NCBI GenBank assembly: GCA_963851095.1
Contig: CAWKOX010000007.1
Location: 248,001 to 312,000 of the forward strand
Origin: Oleispira sp963851095
GTDB taxonomy: Bacteria > Pseudomonadota > Gammaproteobacteria > Pseudomonadales > Oceanobacteraceae
Direction of reading: 5' to 3'
DNA: 64,000 nucleotides
Part shown: piece by piece, positions 51,787 to 60,794 of the stretch
How the letters are laid out: each line of letters opens with the position of its first letter
Position numbering within the stretch: position 1 is the stretch's first letter
Position numbers and translations under genes: made by a program
The notes under the pieces: model-generated
Database searches by the model: none
The model's input: the letters and a program-made list of their open reading frames with translations, nothing else
What the model was told of the DNA's origin: nothing

Positions 51787-52725
51787 TTAAGCTTGCAGGG
51801 ACGGAAGATACCATTCCATAATTTCGTTACCCCACATCGCCGCAATCCAACCTGCTGCCGCGAGATAAGGGCCAAATGGAATTGGGATATTTTTATCACG
51901 GCCTAAAACAATAATACCCGCTATCCCCACTACTGCACCAACGAGCGATGATAATAAAATAATCATGGGTAAGAACTGCCAGCCAAACCAAGCGCCTAAA
52001 GCAGCTAAGAGTTTGAAATCACCAAAACCCATACCGTCTTTGCCTGTCGCAAGCTTAAACAACCAATACACGGACCAAAGGCTTAAATATCCCGCCATAG
52101 CACCGATAACAGCGCTTTGAAGATCAACAAAGGTGTGGTCAATGTTCAGTAATAAACCAAGCCACATCAATGATAGCGTCATGGTGTCGGGCAATATTTG
52201 ATGATCAATATCGATCATACTCATCGTGACTAAAGACCAAGTGAATACCAGCATGGCGGCTAACTGAATAGAAAACGGGAACTTGATGAGCAGGGCAAGA
52301 CTCAGTAGTCCTGTGGCTAATTCTATCAGTGGATAGCGTATAGAAATTTTGGTTTCTTTACCGTGCTCAGCACAACCAGAGCATTTTCCTTTTAGCAGTA
52401 TGTAGCTAAGAATAGGAATGTTCTGCCAAGCCTTAACGGGGCTTTGGCAACGCGGGCAATGTGACGCAGGCTTAGACAGGGTATAAGCCGAGTCTAAATC
52501 ATTGAGCGCGCTGTGTTCAGGCAGATTCTCTCTAAGATCTTTACTATCAATCAACCAGCTGCGAAACAGCATAATGGGGTAGCGTAGGATGACGACGTTT
52601 AAAAAACTACCAATCAAAAGCGATAAAATAAGCACGACAATTGGCAGCGCATAAGGCTGATGTTGCAAATAATGCGCAACATCGGCAAACGAAGCCAGTT
52701 GCGCACTCATCGATGAAAAAATCAT
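51787..52725 (-). CDS. pilD: Prepilin peptidase / N-methyltransferase PilD
   Basis: 312 residues. Cleaves and N-methylates type IV prepilins and pseudopilins. Cytosolic loop with two CxxC pairs (CPRC about 92, CSGC about 118) binding zinc; the catalytic aspartates are in MIDIDHQILPD (about 170) and GMGFGDFKLLAALGAWFG (about 233). About eight membrane helices. ATG overlaps the pilC stop (TAATG), so PilC and PilD are coupled. A later Met (52710) is an alternative start. Confidence 0.96.
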   Translation of the reverse strand: MIFSSMSAQLASFADVAHYLQHQPYALPIVVLILSLLIGSFLNVVILRYPIMLFRSWLIDSKDLRENLPEHSALNDLDSAYTLSKPASHCPRCQSPVKAWQNIPILSYILLKGKCSGCAEHGKETKISIRYPLIELATGLLSLALLIKFPFSIQLAAMLVFTWSLVTMSMIDIDHQILPDTMTLSLMWLGLLLNIDHTFVDLQSAVIGAMAGYLSLWSVYWLFKLATGKDGMGFGDFKLLAALGAWFGWQFLPMIILLSSLVGAVVGIAGIIVLGRDKNIPIPFGPYLAAAGWIAAMWGNEIMEWYLPSLQA

Positions 52726-53951
52726 TAGATGGCTTTACCCATTTCGAAGATCGGTAGGTACATCGCGACAATCATGCCACCAATAACCACGCCCAAAAAT
52801 GACATAACCAAAGGCTCCATTAATGCGGTTAAGTTATCCACCGCATTATCAACTTCGTCTTCAAAATAGTCCGCTGCTTTTGAAAGCATAGTATCTAATG
52901 CACCTGATTCTTCACCAATACTGGTCATTTGCACCACCATGTTGGGGAAAACTCCTGTCGCCTTCATTGCAAAGTGCATTTGCTGGCCTTGAGATACTTC
53001 ATCGCGCACGTTTATTACAGCTTTGCGATAGACCGAGTTACCCACAGCGCCAGCAACAGAATCTAAGGCTTCAACTAGCGGTACACCGGCGGCGAAGGTG
53101 GTTGATAATACTCGAGCAAAACGAGCGACGGCCGCTTTCATTAAAAGATCGCCGAATACTGGGGCTTTTAATAATAGCTCTTCGAAGCGGTCTTTAAAGG
53201 CGGGTGAGCGGGCTAGGGCTTGTTTTAAACTCACCACAAAGCCGACAACAACGGCTAGCATTACCCACCAGTAGGCTTGAGTCCACTCTGAGATCGCAAC
53301 CACCATTTTGGTAGGTGCTGGCAAGTCAGAACCAAAGCTTTTAAACATCGATTCAAAGGTAGGCACTACTTTCACGAGTAAGATGACCGTTACAATAGAG
53401 GCGATAATAAGTGTAATGGCCGGGTACATCATCGCCTTTTTGATTTTCGCCCTTAAGGCTTCAGTTTTCTCTTTATAGATTGCCACTTTATCAAGCATTT
53501 GCTCTAGCGCACCTGACTGCTCGCCAGATTCGATTAAATTGCAAAAGAGCTCATCAAAATGCTTCGGGTGTTTTTGTAAGGCTGAGGCAAAATCATTACC
53601 CGCTGATACGTCGTCGCGCACTTTAGCAATTAACTCTTTCATTGCAGGATTGTCGACACCATCGCCAACAATATCGAAAGACTGAACCAGAGGTACGCCT
53701 GCCTTCATCATGGTTGCCATTTGGCGAGTAAAAAAAGTAATATCGGCCGAGGTTATTTTGCCGCTACCGCCAAAATTTAGTAAAGGGGTCGCTTTCTTTT
53801 TAACTTTGCCTGGCTGAATACCTTGCTTGCGCAGCTGAGCTTTAACGGTCGCAAGGTTAGGGCCAGAAGTATCGCCTTTAACCTTTTGTCCTTTTCGGTT
53901 GGTGCCTTCCCATTCAAAGGAAAGGTTTTTTTCTTTTTTGACTTTGGCCAT
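52725..53951 (-). CDS. pilC: Type IV pilus platform protein PilC
   Basis: 408 residues. Inner-membrane GspF-type platform with two repeated GspF domains (about 75-195 and 275-398). Family marks: TRQMATMMKAGVPLVQSFDIV (first), ARFARVLSTTFAAGVPLVEALDSVAG (second), MIEPL-type ALMEPLVMSFLGVVIGGMIVAMYLPIF. Intact in frame, unlike its neighbour pilB. Confidence 0.97.
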   Translation of the reverse strand: MAKVKKEKNLSFEWEGTNRKGQKVKGDTSGPNLATVKAQLRKQGIQPGKVKKKATPLLNFGGSGKITSADITFFTRQMATMMKAGVPLVQSFDIVGDGVDNPAMKELIAKVRDDVSAGNDFASALQKHPKHFDELFCNLIESGEQSGALEQMLDKVAIYKEKTEALRAKIKKAMMYPAITLIIASIVTVILLVKVVPTFESMFKSFGSDLPAPTKMVVAISEWTQAYWWVMLAVVVGFVVSLKQALARSPAFKDRFEELLLKAPVFGDLLMKAAVARFARVLSTTFAAGVPLVEALDSVAGAVGNSVYRKAVINVRDEVSQGQQMHFAMKATGVFPNMVVQMTSIGEESGALDTMLSKAADYFEDEVDNAVDNLTALMEPLVMSFLGVVIGGMIVAMYLPIFEMGKAI

Positions 53952-53991
53952 TATTAAATTCCGCTTTTAATCTATAAAGTCGCTGGATGGT

Positions 53992-55678
53992 TTAATCTGC
54001 TGTGACTCGGTTGGCTTCTTCAAGGCTGGTCACGCCTTGGGCGACTTTTTCTAATGCTGATGTTCGCAGATTATTAAAGCCTTCATCTTTGGCCACCGCT
54101 GCAATCTCTAATGAATTACCATTATCCATAATGATTTTAGAAATGGCTGGGGTGATTTTTACGACCTCGTAAATCCCCACACGGCCTTTATAGCCTTTAT
54201 TGCAAGCATCACAGCCTATTGGCTGAAAGAATGTCCCTTCCGCTATTTGCTCTTCTGTTAAACCCGCATCTAATAATACCTGTTTAGGTAGGTCGGCAGG
54301 TTGCTTACAGGCACTGCATAACCGGCGACCTAGGCGCTGCGCAATAATAAGGCTAACCGAGGTCGCAATATTGAATGACGGTACGCCCATATTGGCTAAG
54401 CGTGTTAGTGTTTCAGGAGCGCTATTGGTGTGCAGTGTTGATAAAACCAAGTGACCCGTTTGTGCGGCTTTAATCGCAATAGAGGCGGTATCTAAATCTC
54501 GAATCTCACCGACCATGACGATATCAGGGTCTTGTCGTAAGAAAGATCTAAGGGCTTCACCAAAATCTAAGCCCACCTTAGCGTTAACGTTAACTTGGTT
54601 AATGCCTTCAAGGTTAATTTCAACCGGGTCTTCCGCCGTTGATATGTTGGTTTCTTCGGTATTTAGAATGTTCAAACCGGTGTAAAGCGAAACGGTTTTA
54701 CCAGACCCTGTAGGCCCAGTAACAAGAATCATACCTTGTGGTTGCGCTAACGCTTCCATGAACAAAGCTTTTTGCGTTTCTTCATACCCTAGTGCATCAA
54801 TGCCCATTTTAGCACTGGATGGATCAAGAATACGTAATACTAGCTTCTCACCCCAAAGAGTCGGTAAGCTGTTAACACGGAAATCGATGGCCTTATTCTT
54901 CGATATCTTCATCTTGATACGACCATCTTGAGGTATGCGTCGTTCAGAAATATCCATTTGTGACATGACTTTAAGGCGCGCCGCAATCTTTCCCGCAAGG
55001 TTAATGGGCGGGCTAGAAACTTCGTGCAAAACACCATCAGTACGACAGCGCACGCGATAGCGTTTTTCATAAGGCTCAAAGTGAATATCAGAAGAGCCCG
55101 CTTTAATCGCATCCAGAAGCATTTTGTTCACAAAGCGTACAATAGGGGCATCATCCCCAGTTCCTGGCTCGTCTTTTTTCTGAGCTTCTTCAGGGTTTTC
55201 AATGTCAATATCGAGGTCTTCATCGTCAAAATCATCAAAGGTGCCATCTTCAGACGCCATGAATTTTTCGACGAGTATGGCAAGCTTGTTTTCTTCAACT
55301 AAAACTGGCTCTACATTCATGCCGGTATTGAATTTAATTTCATCGATGGCGGTGATGTTAGAAGGGTCGCTCTGGGCTAAAAATAAACGATTGCCACGTT
55401 TAAATAGCGGTAGTACACGATGCTTTTCAATTAAGTCATTACTAATGATGTCTTTTACAATAAGTTCAGTATCGAACGCAGCTAAATCTAATAGCGGCAG
55501 GCCAAATTCTGTCGATGCGAAAATAGCCACCTGCAAGAGGATCAATAAAACCTTTAATAACCGCAACGGTGATAAATGAGGCTTTTTCGCTTTTGGCAAT
55601 TTCCATTGCTTGCTGAGCTTTTTCGGTTTCAATTAAACCAGCTTGTGCTAAAGAACGGGCTAAACCATTTAGATTCAT
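53992..55678 (-). pseudogene. pilB: Type IV pilus assembly ATPase PilB, frameshifted near its N-terminus
   Basis: The ATPase powers pilus extension. The correct start is ATG 55678 (MNLNGLARSLAQAGLIETEKAQQAM, residues of the PilB N1 domain), but this frame is left at about codon 47. The rest (LQVAIFASTEFGLPLLDLAAFD onwards to 53992) is in the next frame. Removing one base in the run ctgcaagaggatc (about 55531-55543) restores one ORF of about 561 residues with FIDP joined to LQVA. Downstream parts are intact: Walker A GPTGSGKT, DPDIVMVGEIRD, zinc CxxC (CSAC, CDAC). So only one indel separates it from function. A 546-residue open frame starting at 55632 with a different N-terminus also exists but is an artefact of the shift. 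Confidence 0.9.
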
Positions 55679-55854
55679 ACAAATAGGTGCTTTTTTATAA
55701 TTGCTTTTAATGTGTAGACGCTAATAGTTAGTGTACTGCAATTATTCAAAAATAGGAAAGGCTGGCGGTGAAAGCGCAGGTACAGGTATAGGAGAAATTT
55801 AAAGAGTGTGAAGCAGTTTTAATGTAAGAATGTGATTATTGAATTATAGACAAT

Positions 55855-55879
55855 AAAAAAGGCCCCGAAGGGCCTTTAA
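55855..55879 (-). terminator. Intrinsic terminator of pilA
   Basis: On the minus strand AAAGGCCC-TTCG-GGGCCTTTTTTATTG: an 8-9 bp GC stem, UUCG loop and T6 tail, 16 bases after the pilA end. Confidence 0.93.
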
Positions 55880-55894
55880 ATAATAACTTAACTA

Positions 55895-56506
55895 TTAAGA
55901 AGCGAAGTCGCTATTGATGTTTTCATGCATCCAGCTGACACGCAACGCCAGCAACATCAGTACCCGCTGCAATTGTACCAGACTACCAGTTTGCAACCCA
56001 TGATGTACTCTGGCCTCTTGTACCTACAACAGGACGTAGTAGAATTGTGCCTGCAACTTGAGCGTCAATAGAGCCATCTAGTGTTAATTGAATCACTAGC
56101 AGAAGGGATTGCTACAGCTGCAGTAACTGTAATAGCGGAAGTTAGTGCACGTTAAGTGAAGGCATTGCACTTCCTGTAACATATGCAACATCACTAATTC
56201 CATCAATAACATTTGCATTAGGCCCTTGGCGAAGACCGTATACAATTGTCATGCAGTTTGCAGGTGCAGTGTTGGAGCAAGCATGTTGCAGTTGCTGCGC
56301 CAGCACTATCAATCCAACGCTTCACCTTTGCGTGAAATATTAGTTTCAACAGCACGCTGCAATGGAGTGATAGAGCTAAACAGTTGCCATTTGGGTATTA
56401 ACAATGTATTCACGGTAAGCAGGTAGTGCTACTGATGCAAGAATACCGATGATCGCGATTACGATCATTAGTTCGATTAAGGTAAAACCTTTTTGATTTG
56501 TTTTCA
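55895..56506 (-). pseudogene. pilA: Type IV major pilin PilA with several frame breaks
   Basis: The N-terminus is a perfect class IVa prepilin: short leader MKTNQKG cleaved before FTLIELMIVIAIIGILASVALP, with Glu5. An SD (GGAG) precedes ATG 56506. The frame stops at codon 44. Protein-like sequence then continues in alternate frames to the natural-looking end ENINSDFAS and stop at 55895: SSITPLQRAVETNISRKGEAL, IDSAGAATATC, NTAPANCMTIVYGLRQGPN, SAITVTAAVAIPSAS, LDGSIDAQVAGTILLRPVVG, SGTIAAGTDVAGVAC. At least six indels are needed to rejoin it, nearly all extra bases. Either a badly decayed gene or a local sequence error. Confidence 0.85.
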
Positions 56507-56583
56507 TGGACTGCTCCAAAAGTTTCTTTTTAGGAATGAGCTCTCAAAATGATTGCTCATATTATTTGTATTATCATTATACT

Positions 56584-56599
56584 AGCAGTGACTATGCCA
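56584..56599 (-). promoter_or_regulatory. Sigma-54 (-24/-12) promoter upstream of pilA
   Basis: Minus strand TGGCATAGTCACTGCT. GG and GC fall exactly 12 bases apart (consensus TGGCAC-N5-TTGCW). It ends about 78 bases before ATG 56506. RpoN with PilR is the known activator system of pilA in Pseudomonas. Confidence 0.8.
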
Positions 56600-57003
56600 A
56601 TTATTAAAACTTAGATCAGTATCACTCACTAAGAAGTGCAAAAGAGCATACTCTGCAAGGTTTGAGCGTCTAGTTCTTAGGAAGATGGTTTTTAATAAGT
56701 ATTCTATATTTTATGAAAAATTGTGAACTGAGCTGACAAAAATTGTCAGTTAGTTGTATTTATTGCTGAAGCGGTAATCACTTTTTAACAAATTTTAGAA
56801 TTTCGCCGTTTCTGAATCAATCTTTATAAATCGTGTTGCCAGATATTAAGGGGTCTATATTCAATTAAGTCATTCATTCTTATAGATGAGATTTCATATT
56901 TATTACTGTCAAGAGCATGCTCAGCTATAAGGTTTAAAATTGCCTAGGGTTAAATGCGTTTCTTAATTGACTCATCAAATGAATAATAAAGTTCAATTGA
57001 GTT
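56600..57003. other. Intergenic region upstream of the pilA promoter
   Basis: AT-rich, no gene or clear structure recognised. It should contain the activator sites for the sigma-54 promoter on its left side (minus strand upstream). Confidence 0.35.
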
Positions 57004-57414
57004 CTAAGTCTGATCAGTTCTTTCTACAATACCAGTGGAAATATCGCTATTAGCAAAAATAGTCATAAAACTATTATTAATAAACGCCAATGCCACAGGC
57101 CGAGTCTGATGAATAGTCCAAGTCCCATAAGCCAGCGCAGCGGTTTGTACCAACGCAATAATCGCCAAATCAAATTTCAAACTACTCTTATTATGATTAA
57201 ACACAATCAAGGTAAGAAGAGGCCCAAGCACTAGGTCGATACCGACAATCATGCCAATCGCTTTCCAGCCATTGCCGGTATCAAACAAAATACCTGGATA
57301 CCAATATTGGGTAATGCAGACTAATAGAATAAAAAAGATCACTAGGCTGATCGCCATGTGAACGGCAAAGGCTTGGTAGCGGTTGTATTCTGTTAGCTCT
57401 TTTTTCAAAAACAT
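57004..57414 (-). CDS. TfpX/TfpZ family type IV pilin accessory protein, short form
   Basis: 136 residues; about four membrane helices. YNRYQAFAVHMAISLVIFFIL, YPGILFDTGNGWKAIGMIVGIDLVLGPLLTLIVF and SLKFDLAIIALVQTAALAYGTW are characteristic of TfpX/TfpZ proteins encoded beside pilins. Typical members are about 200-250 residues, with a periplasmic C-terminal part; this one ends soon after the fourth helix (ALAFINNSFMTIFANSD). No continuing coding sequence was found in other frames, so it is probably truncated. Its place next to pilA fits the usual context. Confidence 0.8.
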   Translation of the reverse strand: MFLKKELTEYNRYQAFAVHMAISLVIFFILLVCITQYWYPGILFDTGNGWKAIGMIVGIDLVLGPLLTLIVFNHNKSSLKFDLAIIALVQTAALAYGTWTIHQTRPVALAFINNSFMTIFANSDISTGIVERTDQT

Positions 57415-57515
57415 AATTAATGACGTCTCTTTTATAATTCTTAGGTAGAATGCTTTGGATACTGGAATGTATTTTTAGTTCTGTGTCTATTTGTTGTGTC
57501 TATTTTCAGTGTTGA

Positions 57516-58426
57516 TTAAACCAACCGCATAGACAAATCAACCGCGGTGCAGTCTTTAGTCAATGCACCAATAGAAATATAATCCACACCGGTTTCAGCG
57601 TAGGCGCGTAATGTCTTAGTGGTAATGCCACCAGAGGCTTCTAGTTTTGCATGTTCGGCTATACCTGAAGCATTTTTGGCATTGGTAAACGTTTTATTTA
57701 AGGCAACGGCTTCTTACCATTAATGCCGGGCTGAAGTTGTCTAGCATAATAATGTCGGCGCCGGCTTCTAATGCGGTCGTCAGTTCTTCCATGGATTCGA
57801 CTTCGACTTCGACTTTTTTACCCGGTGCAATCTGGTGTGCTTTTTCTACTGCATTTTTAATGCTGCCACAGGCGTGGATGTGGTTTTCTTTAATTAAGAA
57901 CGCATCGTATAAACCGATTCTGTGATTACGACAGCCATTAATAAGACTGACGGCGTATTTTTGCCCCACGCGTAAGCCCGGTAAGGTTTTGCGGGTATCC
58001 AGCAACTGAACCTCAGTGCCTTCTACTATTTGAGCGTAATGCTGCGCTAAGGTGGCGGTAGCTGATAGCGTTTGTAAGAAGTTTAATGCAGCGCGTTCGC
58101 CCGTTAATAATGAGCGGGCAGAGCCGGTGAGTTCAAATAATACCTGATTTGGGCGAACCCATTGACCATCGCTGACTTTCCAGTTTATTTGCACGCTTGG
58201 ATCCAATTGTTTGAATACTTCGTTGACCCATGCAGAGCCCGCAACGATGGCACGGTCGCGGCTAATAATACGTGCTTTGGCTTGATTTTCTGCGGGGATT
58301 AGTTGCGCGGTGATGTCGCCGTTGGCTAAGAAGTTACCCGCTGAATCGGTGCCAATATCTTCTAATAGTGCTTGTTTAACGGTAGTTGCGAATGTCGTCT
58401 TTAAAAGGGGTTAAATCAAGCGGCAT
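57516..58426 (-). pseudogene. nadC: Quinolinate phosphoribosyltransferase NadC, interrupted by two indels
   Basis: NAD biosynthesis: quinolinate plus PRPP to nicotinate mononucleotide. Starting at ATG 58426 (MPLDLTPFKDDI) the frame breaks after about 12-14 codons. It resumes one base later as TTVKQALLEDIGTDS and runs through GERAALNFLQTLSATAT, LLDTRKTLPGLR, GCRNHRIGLYDAFLIKENHI to GADIIMLDNFSPALM. It then breaks again at about 57711-57716, where one extra A would be removed to give VEAVALNKTF and the active-site end ASGGITTKTL, VDYISIGALTKD. The natural end is TAA at 57516. All catalytic motifs are present in pieces. It is an essential-type gene in many bacteria, so error in the sequence is likely. 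Confidence 0.9.
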
Positions 58427-58542
58427 GGTCTGTGTTCTCATGAATCTATTTGATTGGGTAGATGGCTAGACGTTTGTTTAGGTGTTTACTACCTGAGTAT
58501 TGAACGCTTCTAGCATTATCGTGTGTTTAGTTTATAGAGTTT

Positions 58543-58565
58543 AGCGGGCTGTAGGCCAGCCCGCT
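58543..58565. terminator. GC-rich stem-loop after the AGCS symporter gene
   Basis: AGCGGGCT-GTAGGCC-AGCCCGCT, perfect 8 bp stem, 7-base loop, between nadC and the symporter. No T-run on the minus strand, so it may act as an mRNA end structure. Confidence 0.5.
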
Positions 58566-58597
58566 GAATCTTTTATAATGTGTCTGTTTCCAATATC

Positions 58598-59938
58598 TTA
58601 TTTGTCGGCATCGCTTTTCGTTTGCGCGGCCTTCGTCAGTTTGAAGACAACGGGGCTAAGCAATAACAAGGCGACTAAGTTGGGTAATGCCATTAATGCA
58701 TTCAAGGTATCGGCAACCAACCACGCTAGATCTAGTTGGAAAGTAGCGCCAACAGGAATAGCGATGACCCAAATAACTCGGAAGAGAATAATCGATTTTA
58801 CACCGAACAGGTATTCAGCGCACTTTTCACCGTAAAAAGACCAACCTAATAGGGTCGTGAAGGCGAAAACAATTAAGCCGAAGGTCACTATGTACTCGCC
58901 AATAGCGGGTAGGCCTTCGCTGAACGCTAATGAGGTTAAGGTTGCCCCCGATTCGCCAGTTTGCCAAACGCCAGATGAGACGATGACTAAACCTGTGATG
59001 GTACAAATTACCAAGGTATCAATGAAAGTGCCCAGCATGGCGATTGTCCCTTGCTGAACCGGATTATTGGTTTGCGCAGCCGCGTGAGCAATCGGTGCGC
59101 TACCTAAGCCGGCCTCGTTAGAGAAAACACCACGAGCAATACCAAAGCGAAGAGCGGCCCAAACCGTTGCACCGGCAAAACCGCCGACGGCTGAAATAGG
59201 CGTAAAGGCGTGGGTCAAAATAGTATTGAACGCGTCAGGAATGCGTTCGAAGTTGATGATTAATAGAATTAGACCCGCAATAATATAGGTAATGGCCATA
59301 AACGGAACCAGCTTACCTGCAACGGTCGCGATGCGTTTGATACCGCCTAGTAAAACCAAGGCCGCTAGAATAGCCATGATAATGCCAGACGCTAATTCTG
59401 GAATATTAAAGGAGTTGTGCATAACATCGGCAACCGAGTTTGCTTGCACGCCATTACCAATACCAAAACCTGCAATCATGCCAAAAAAGGCAAAGGCTGC
59501 GGCCATCCATTTCCAGTTATCGCCTAAGCCATTTTTGATGTAATACATCGGGCCGCCGACAAAGTTACCATTTTCATCTTGCTCGCGATAATGCACAGCC
59601 AAAACGGCTTCGGCGTATTTGGTCGCCATGCCGACTAAGGCAATCATCCACATCCAAAATAGTGCGCCTGGGCCACCCATGGCGATTGCCGTGGCAACTC
59701 CTGCGATATTACCGGTACCAATGGTGGCTGAAAGTGACGTCATTAAGGCATTAAAACCAGAGATATCTCCTTCGCCTTTTGCCTTGCGGCCCGACCATAA
59801 AAGGGAGAAGCCTTTTTTGACATTGAGAATTGGGTAGGCTTTTAAACCGATGGTGAGAAATAACCCAGTAATCGCAATCAGCAATAACATAGGCGGCCCC
59901 CACGCCCAGCCATTAACCGTATTGATAATGTCGACCAT
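58598..59938 (-). CDS. Alanine/glycine:cation symporter (AGCS family)
   Basis: 446 residues with about 11 membrane helices. Family marks: SATIGTGNIAGVATAIAMGGPGALFWMW (about 70-97), GMATKYAEAVLAVHYRE, GGPMYYIKNGLG, FSNEAGLGSAPIAHAAA and FGLIVFAFTTLLGWSFYGE. Sodium- or proton-driven uptake of small neutral amino acids. Inserted between nadC and ampD compared with E. coli. Promoter region before ATG 59938 is shared with the divergent ampD. Confidence 0.95.
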   Translation of the reverse strand: MVDIINTVNGWAWGPPMLLLIAITGLFLTIGLKAYPILNVKKGFSLLWSGRKAKGEGDISGFNALMTSLSATIGTGNIAGVATAIAMGGPGALFWMWMIALVGMATKYAEAVLAVHYREQDENGNFVGGPMYYIKNGLGDNWKWMAAAFAFFGMIAGFGIGNGVQANSVADVMHNSFNIPELASGIIMAILAALVLLGGIKRIATVAGKLVPFMAITYIIAGLILLIINFERIPDAFNTILTHAFTPISAVGGFAGATVWAALRFGIARGVFSNEAGLGSAPIAHAAAQTNNPVQQGTIAMLGTFIDTLVICTITGLVIVSSGVWQTGESGATLTSLAFSEGLPAIGEYIVTFGLIVFAFTTLLGWSFYGEKCAEYLFGVKSIILFRVIWVIAIPVGATFQLDLAWLVADTLNALMALPNLVALLLLSPVVFKLTKAAQTKSDADK

Positions 59939-60044
59939 AGAGATTTCCTTTTTATCGGTAATATTAAATGAATCTTGCCACTATACTCGGCTGATTGTAT
60001 GAGTCAAAATCAAAGCTATAAATATATTAAAATAAGGTGAAAAT

Positions 60045-60665
60045 GTGAAGCAGAGCCAAACCAAGGCAATGATTAATGATGAATCCCTTATTGATGCGAG
60101 GCCTCTTATAGATAAAGAGCATTTTATAGATAATGAGCATTGGCTGAATGTTGCACAAAAGTGCCCATCCCCTAACTTTAATCATCGCCCCGAAGACGAA
60201 ATCTCGTTATTGGTGATTCATAATATAAGTTTGCCACCTAAGCAGTATGGTGGGCCGTTTGTGCAAGATTTTTTCTGTAATCGCTTAGATATAAAGGCAG
60301 ACCCTTATTTTGCCGAGATTGCGCACCTACAAGTCTCTAGTCATTTGTTTATTCGCCGAGACGGTAGCATTATTCAGTTTGTGCCTTTTAATCAGCGCGC
60401 TTGGCATGCCGGCTTATCGCATTATTCGGGGCGAGATAACTGCAACGATTTTTCTATTGGTATTGAAATGGAAGGCTGCGATGATGAGGCCTATACCGAT
60501 TTCCAATATGCGTCGCTGCAGCAAGTTACGGCTCTGTTAATGCAGGCATACCCCAATATTTCAACTGACCGAATAACAGGGCATGAATTTATATCGCCCA
60601 AGCGCAAAACCGACCCCGGCCGAGCGTTTAAATGGCAAAGATTATTTACCGGTTTGAAGTGCTAA
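60045..60665 (+). CDS. ampD: 1,6-anhydro-N-acetylmuramyl-L-alanine amidase AmpD
   Basis: 206 residues from GTG 60045 (AAGGTG six bases upstream); ATG 60069 would shorten it by eight. Cytosolic peptidoglycan recycling; controls ampC induction in relatives. Zn ligands H in LLVIHNISLPP and in GHEFISPKRKTDPGRAFKW (His and Asp). CPSPNFNHRP and RRDGSIIQFVPFNQRAWHAG are conserved. The N-terminal extension contains an 18 bp tandem repeat (60107-60142) coding for LIDKEHFIDNEHWL-like sequence. The start is overlapped by an out-of-frame ATGTGA at 60043. Confidence 0.95.
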   Translation: MKQSQTKAMINDESLIDARPLIDKEHFIDNEHWLNVAQKCPSPNFNHRPEDEISLLVIHNISLPPKQYGGPFVQDFFCNRLDIKADPYFAEIAHLQVSSHLFIRRDGSIIQFVPFNQRAWHAGLSHYSGRDNCNDFSIGIEMEGCDDEAYTDFQYASLQQVTALLMQAYPNISTDRITGHEFISPKRKTDPGRAFKWQRLFTGLKC

Positions 60666-60721
60666 GCTTTAAGTATGAAATACAGACAGGCGCCCATTAT
60701 TTAGCTGCCTATGTTTAGTCG

Positions 60722-60766
60722 CCACTATTGAATACACCACTATTGAATACACTAATAATGAATTCA
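60722..60766. repeat. Three 15 bp tandem units before ampE
   Basis: CCACTATTGAATACA twice exactly (60722-60736, 60737-60751), then CTAATAATGAATTCA. It lies in the 129 bp spacer between ampD and ampE. Confidence 0.9.
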
Positions 60767-60794
60767 CCAAAAAATAATAGTAGAGAATGATGAC

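Noticed and set aside
55632..55678. Start of PilB at 55632 giving a 546-residue protein
   Set aside because: Its first ~30 residues (MKPKKLSKQWKLPK) come from the wrong frame; the true PilB N-terminus is in the 55678 frame.
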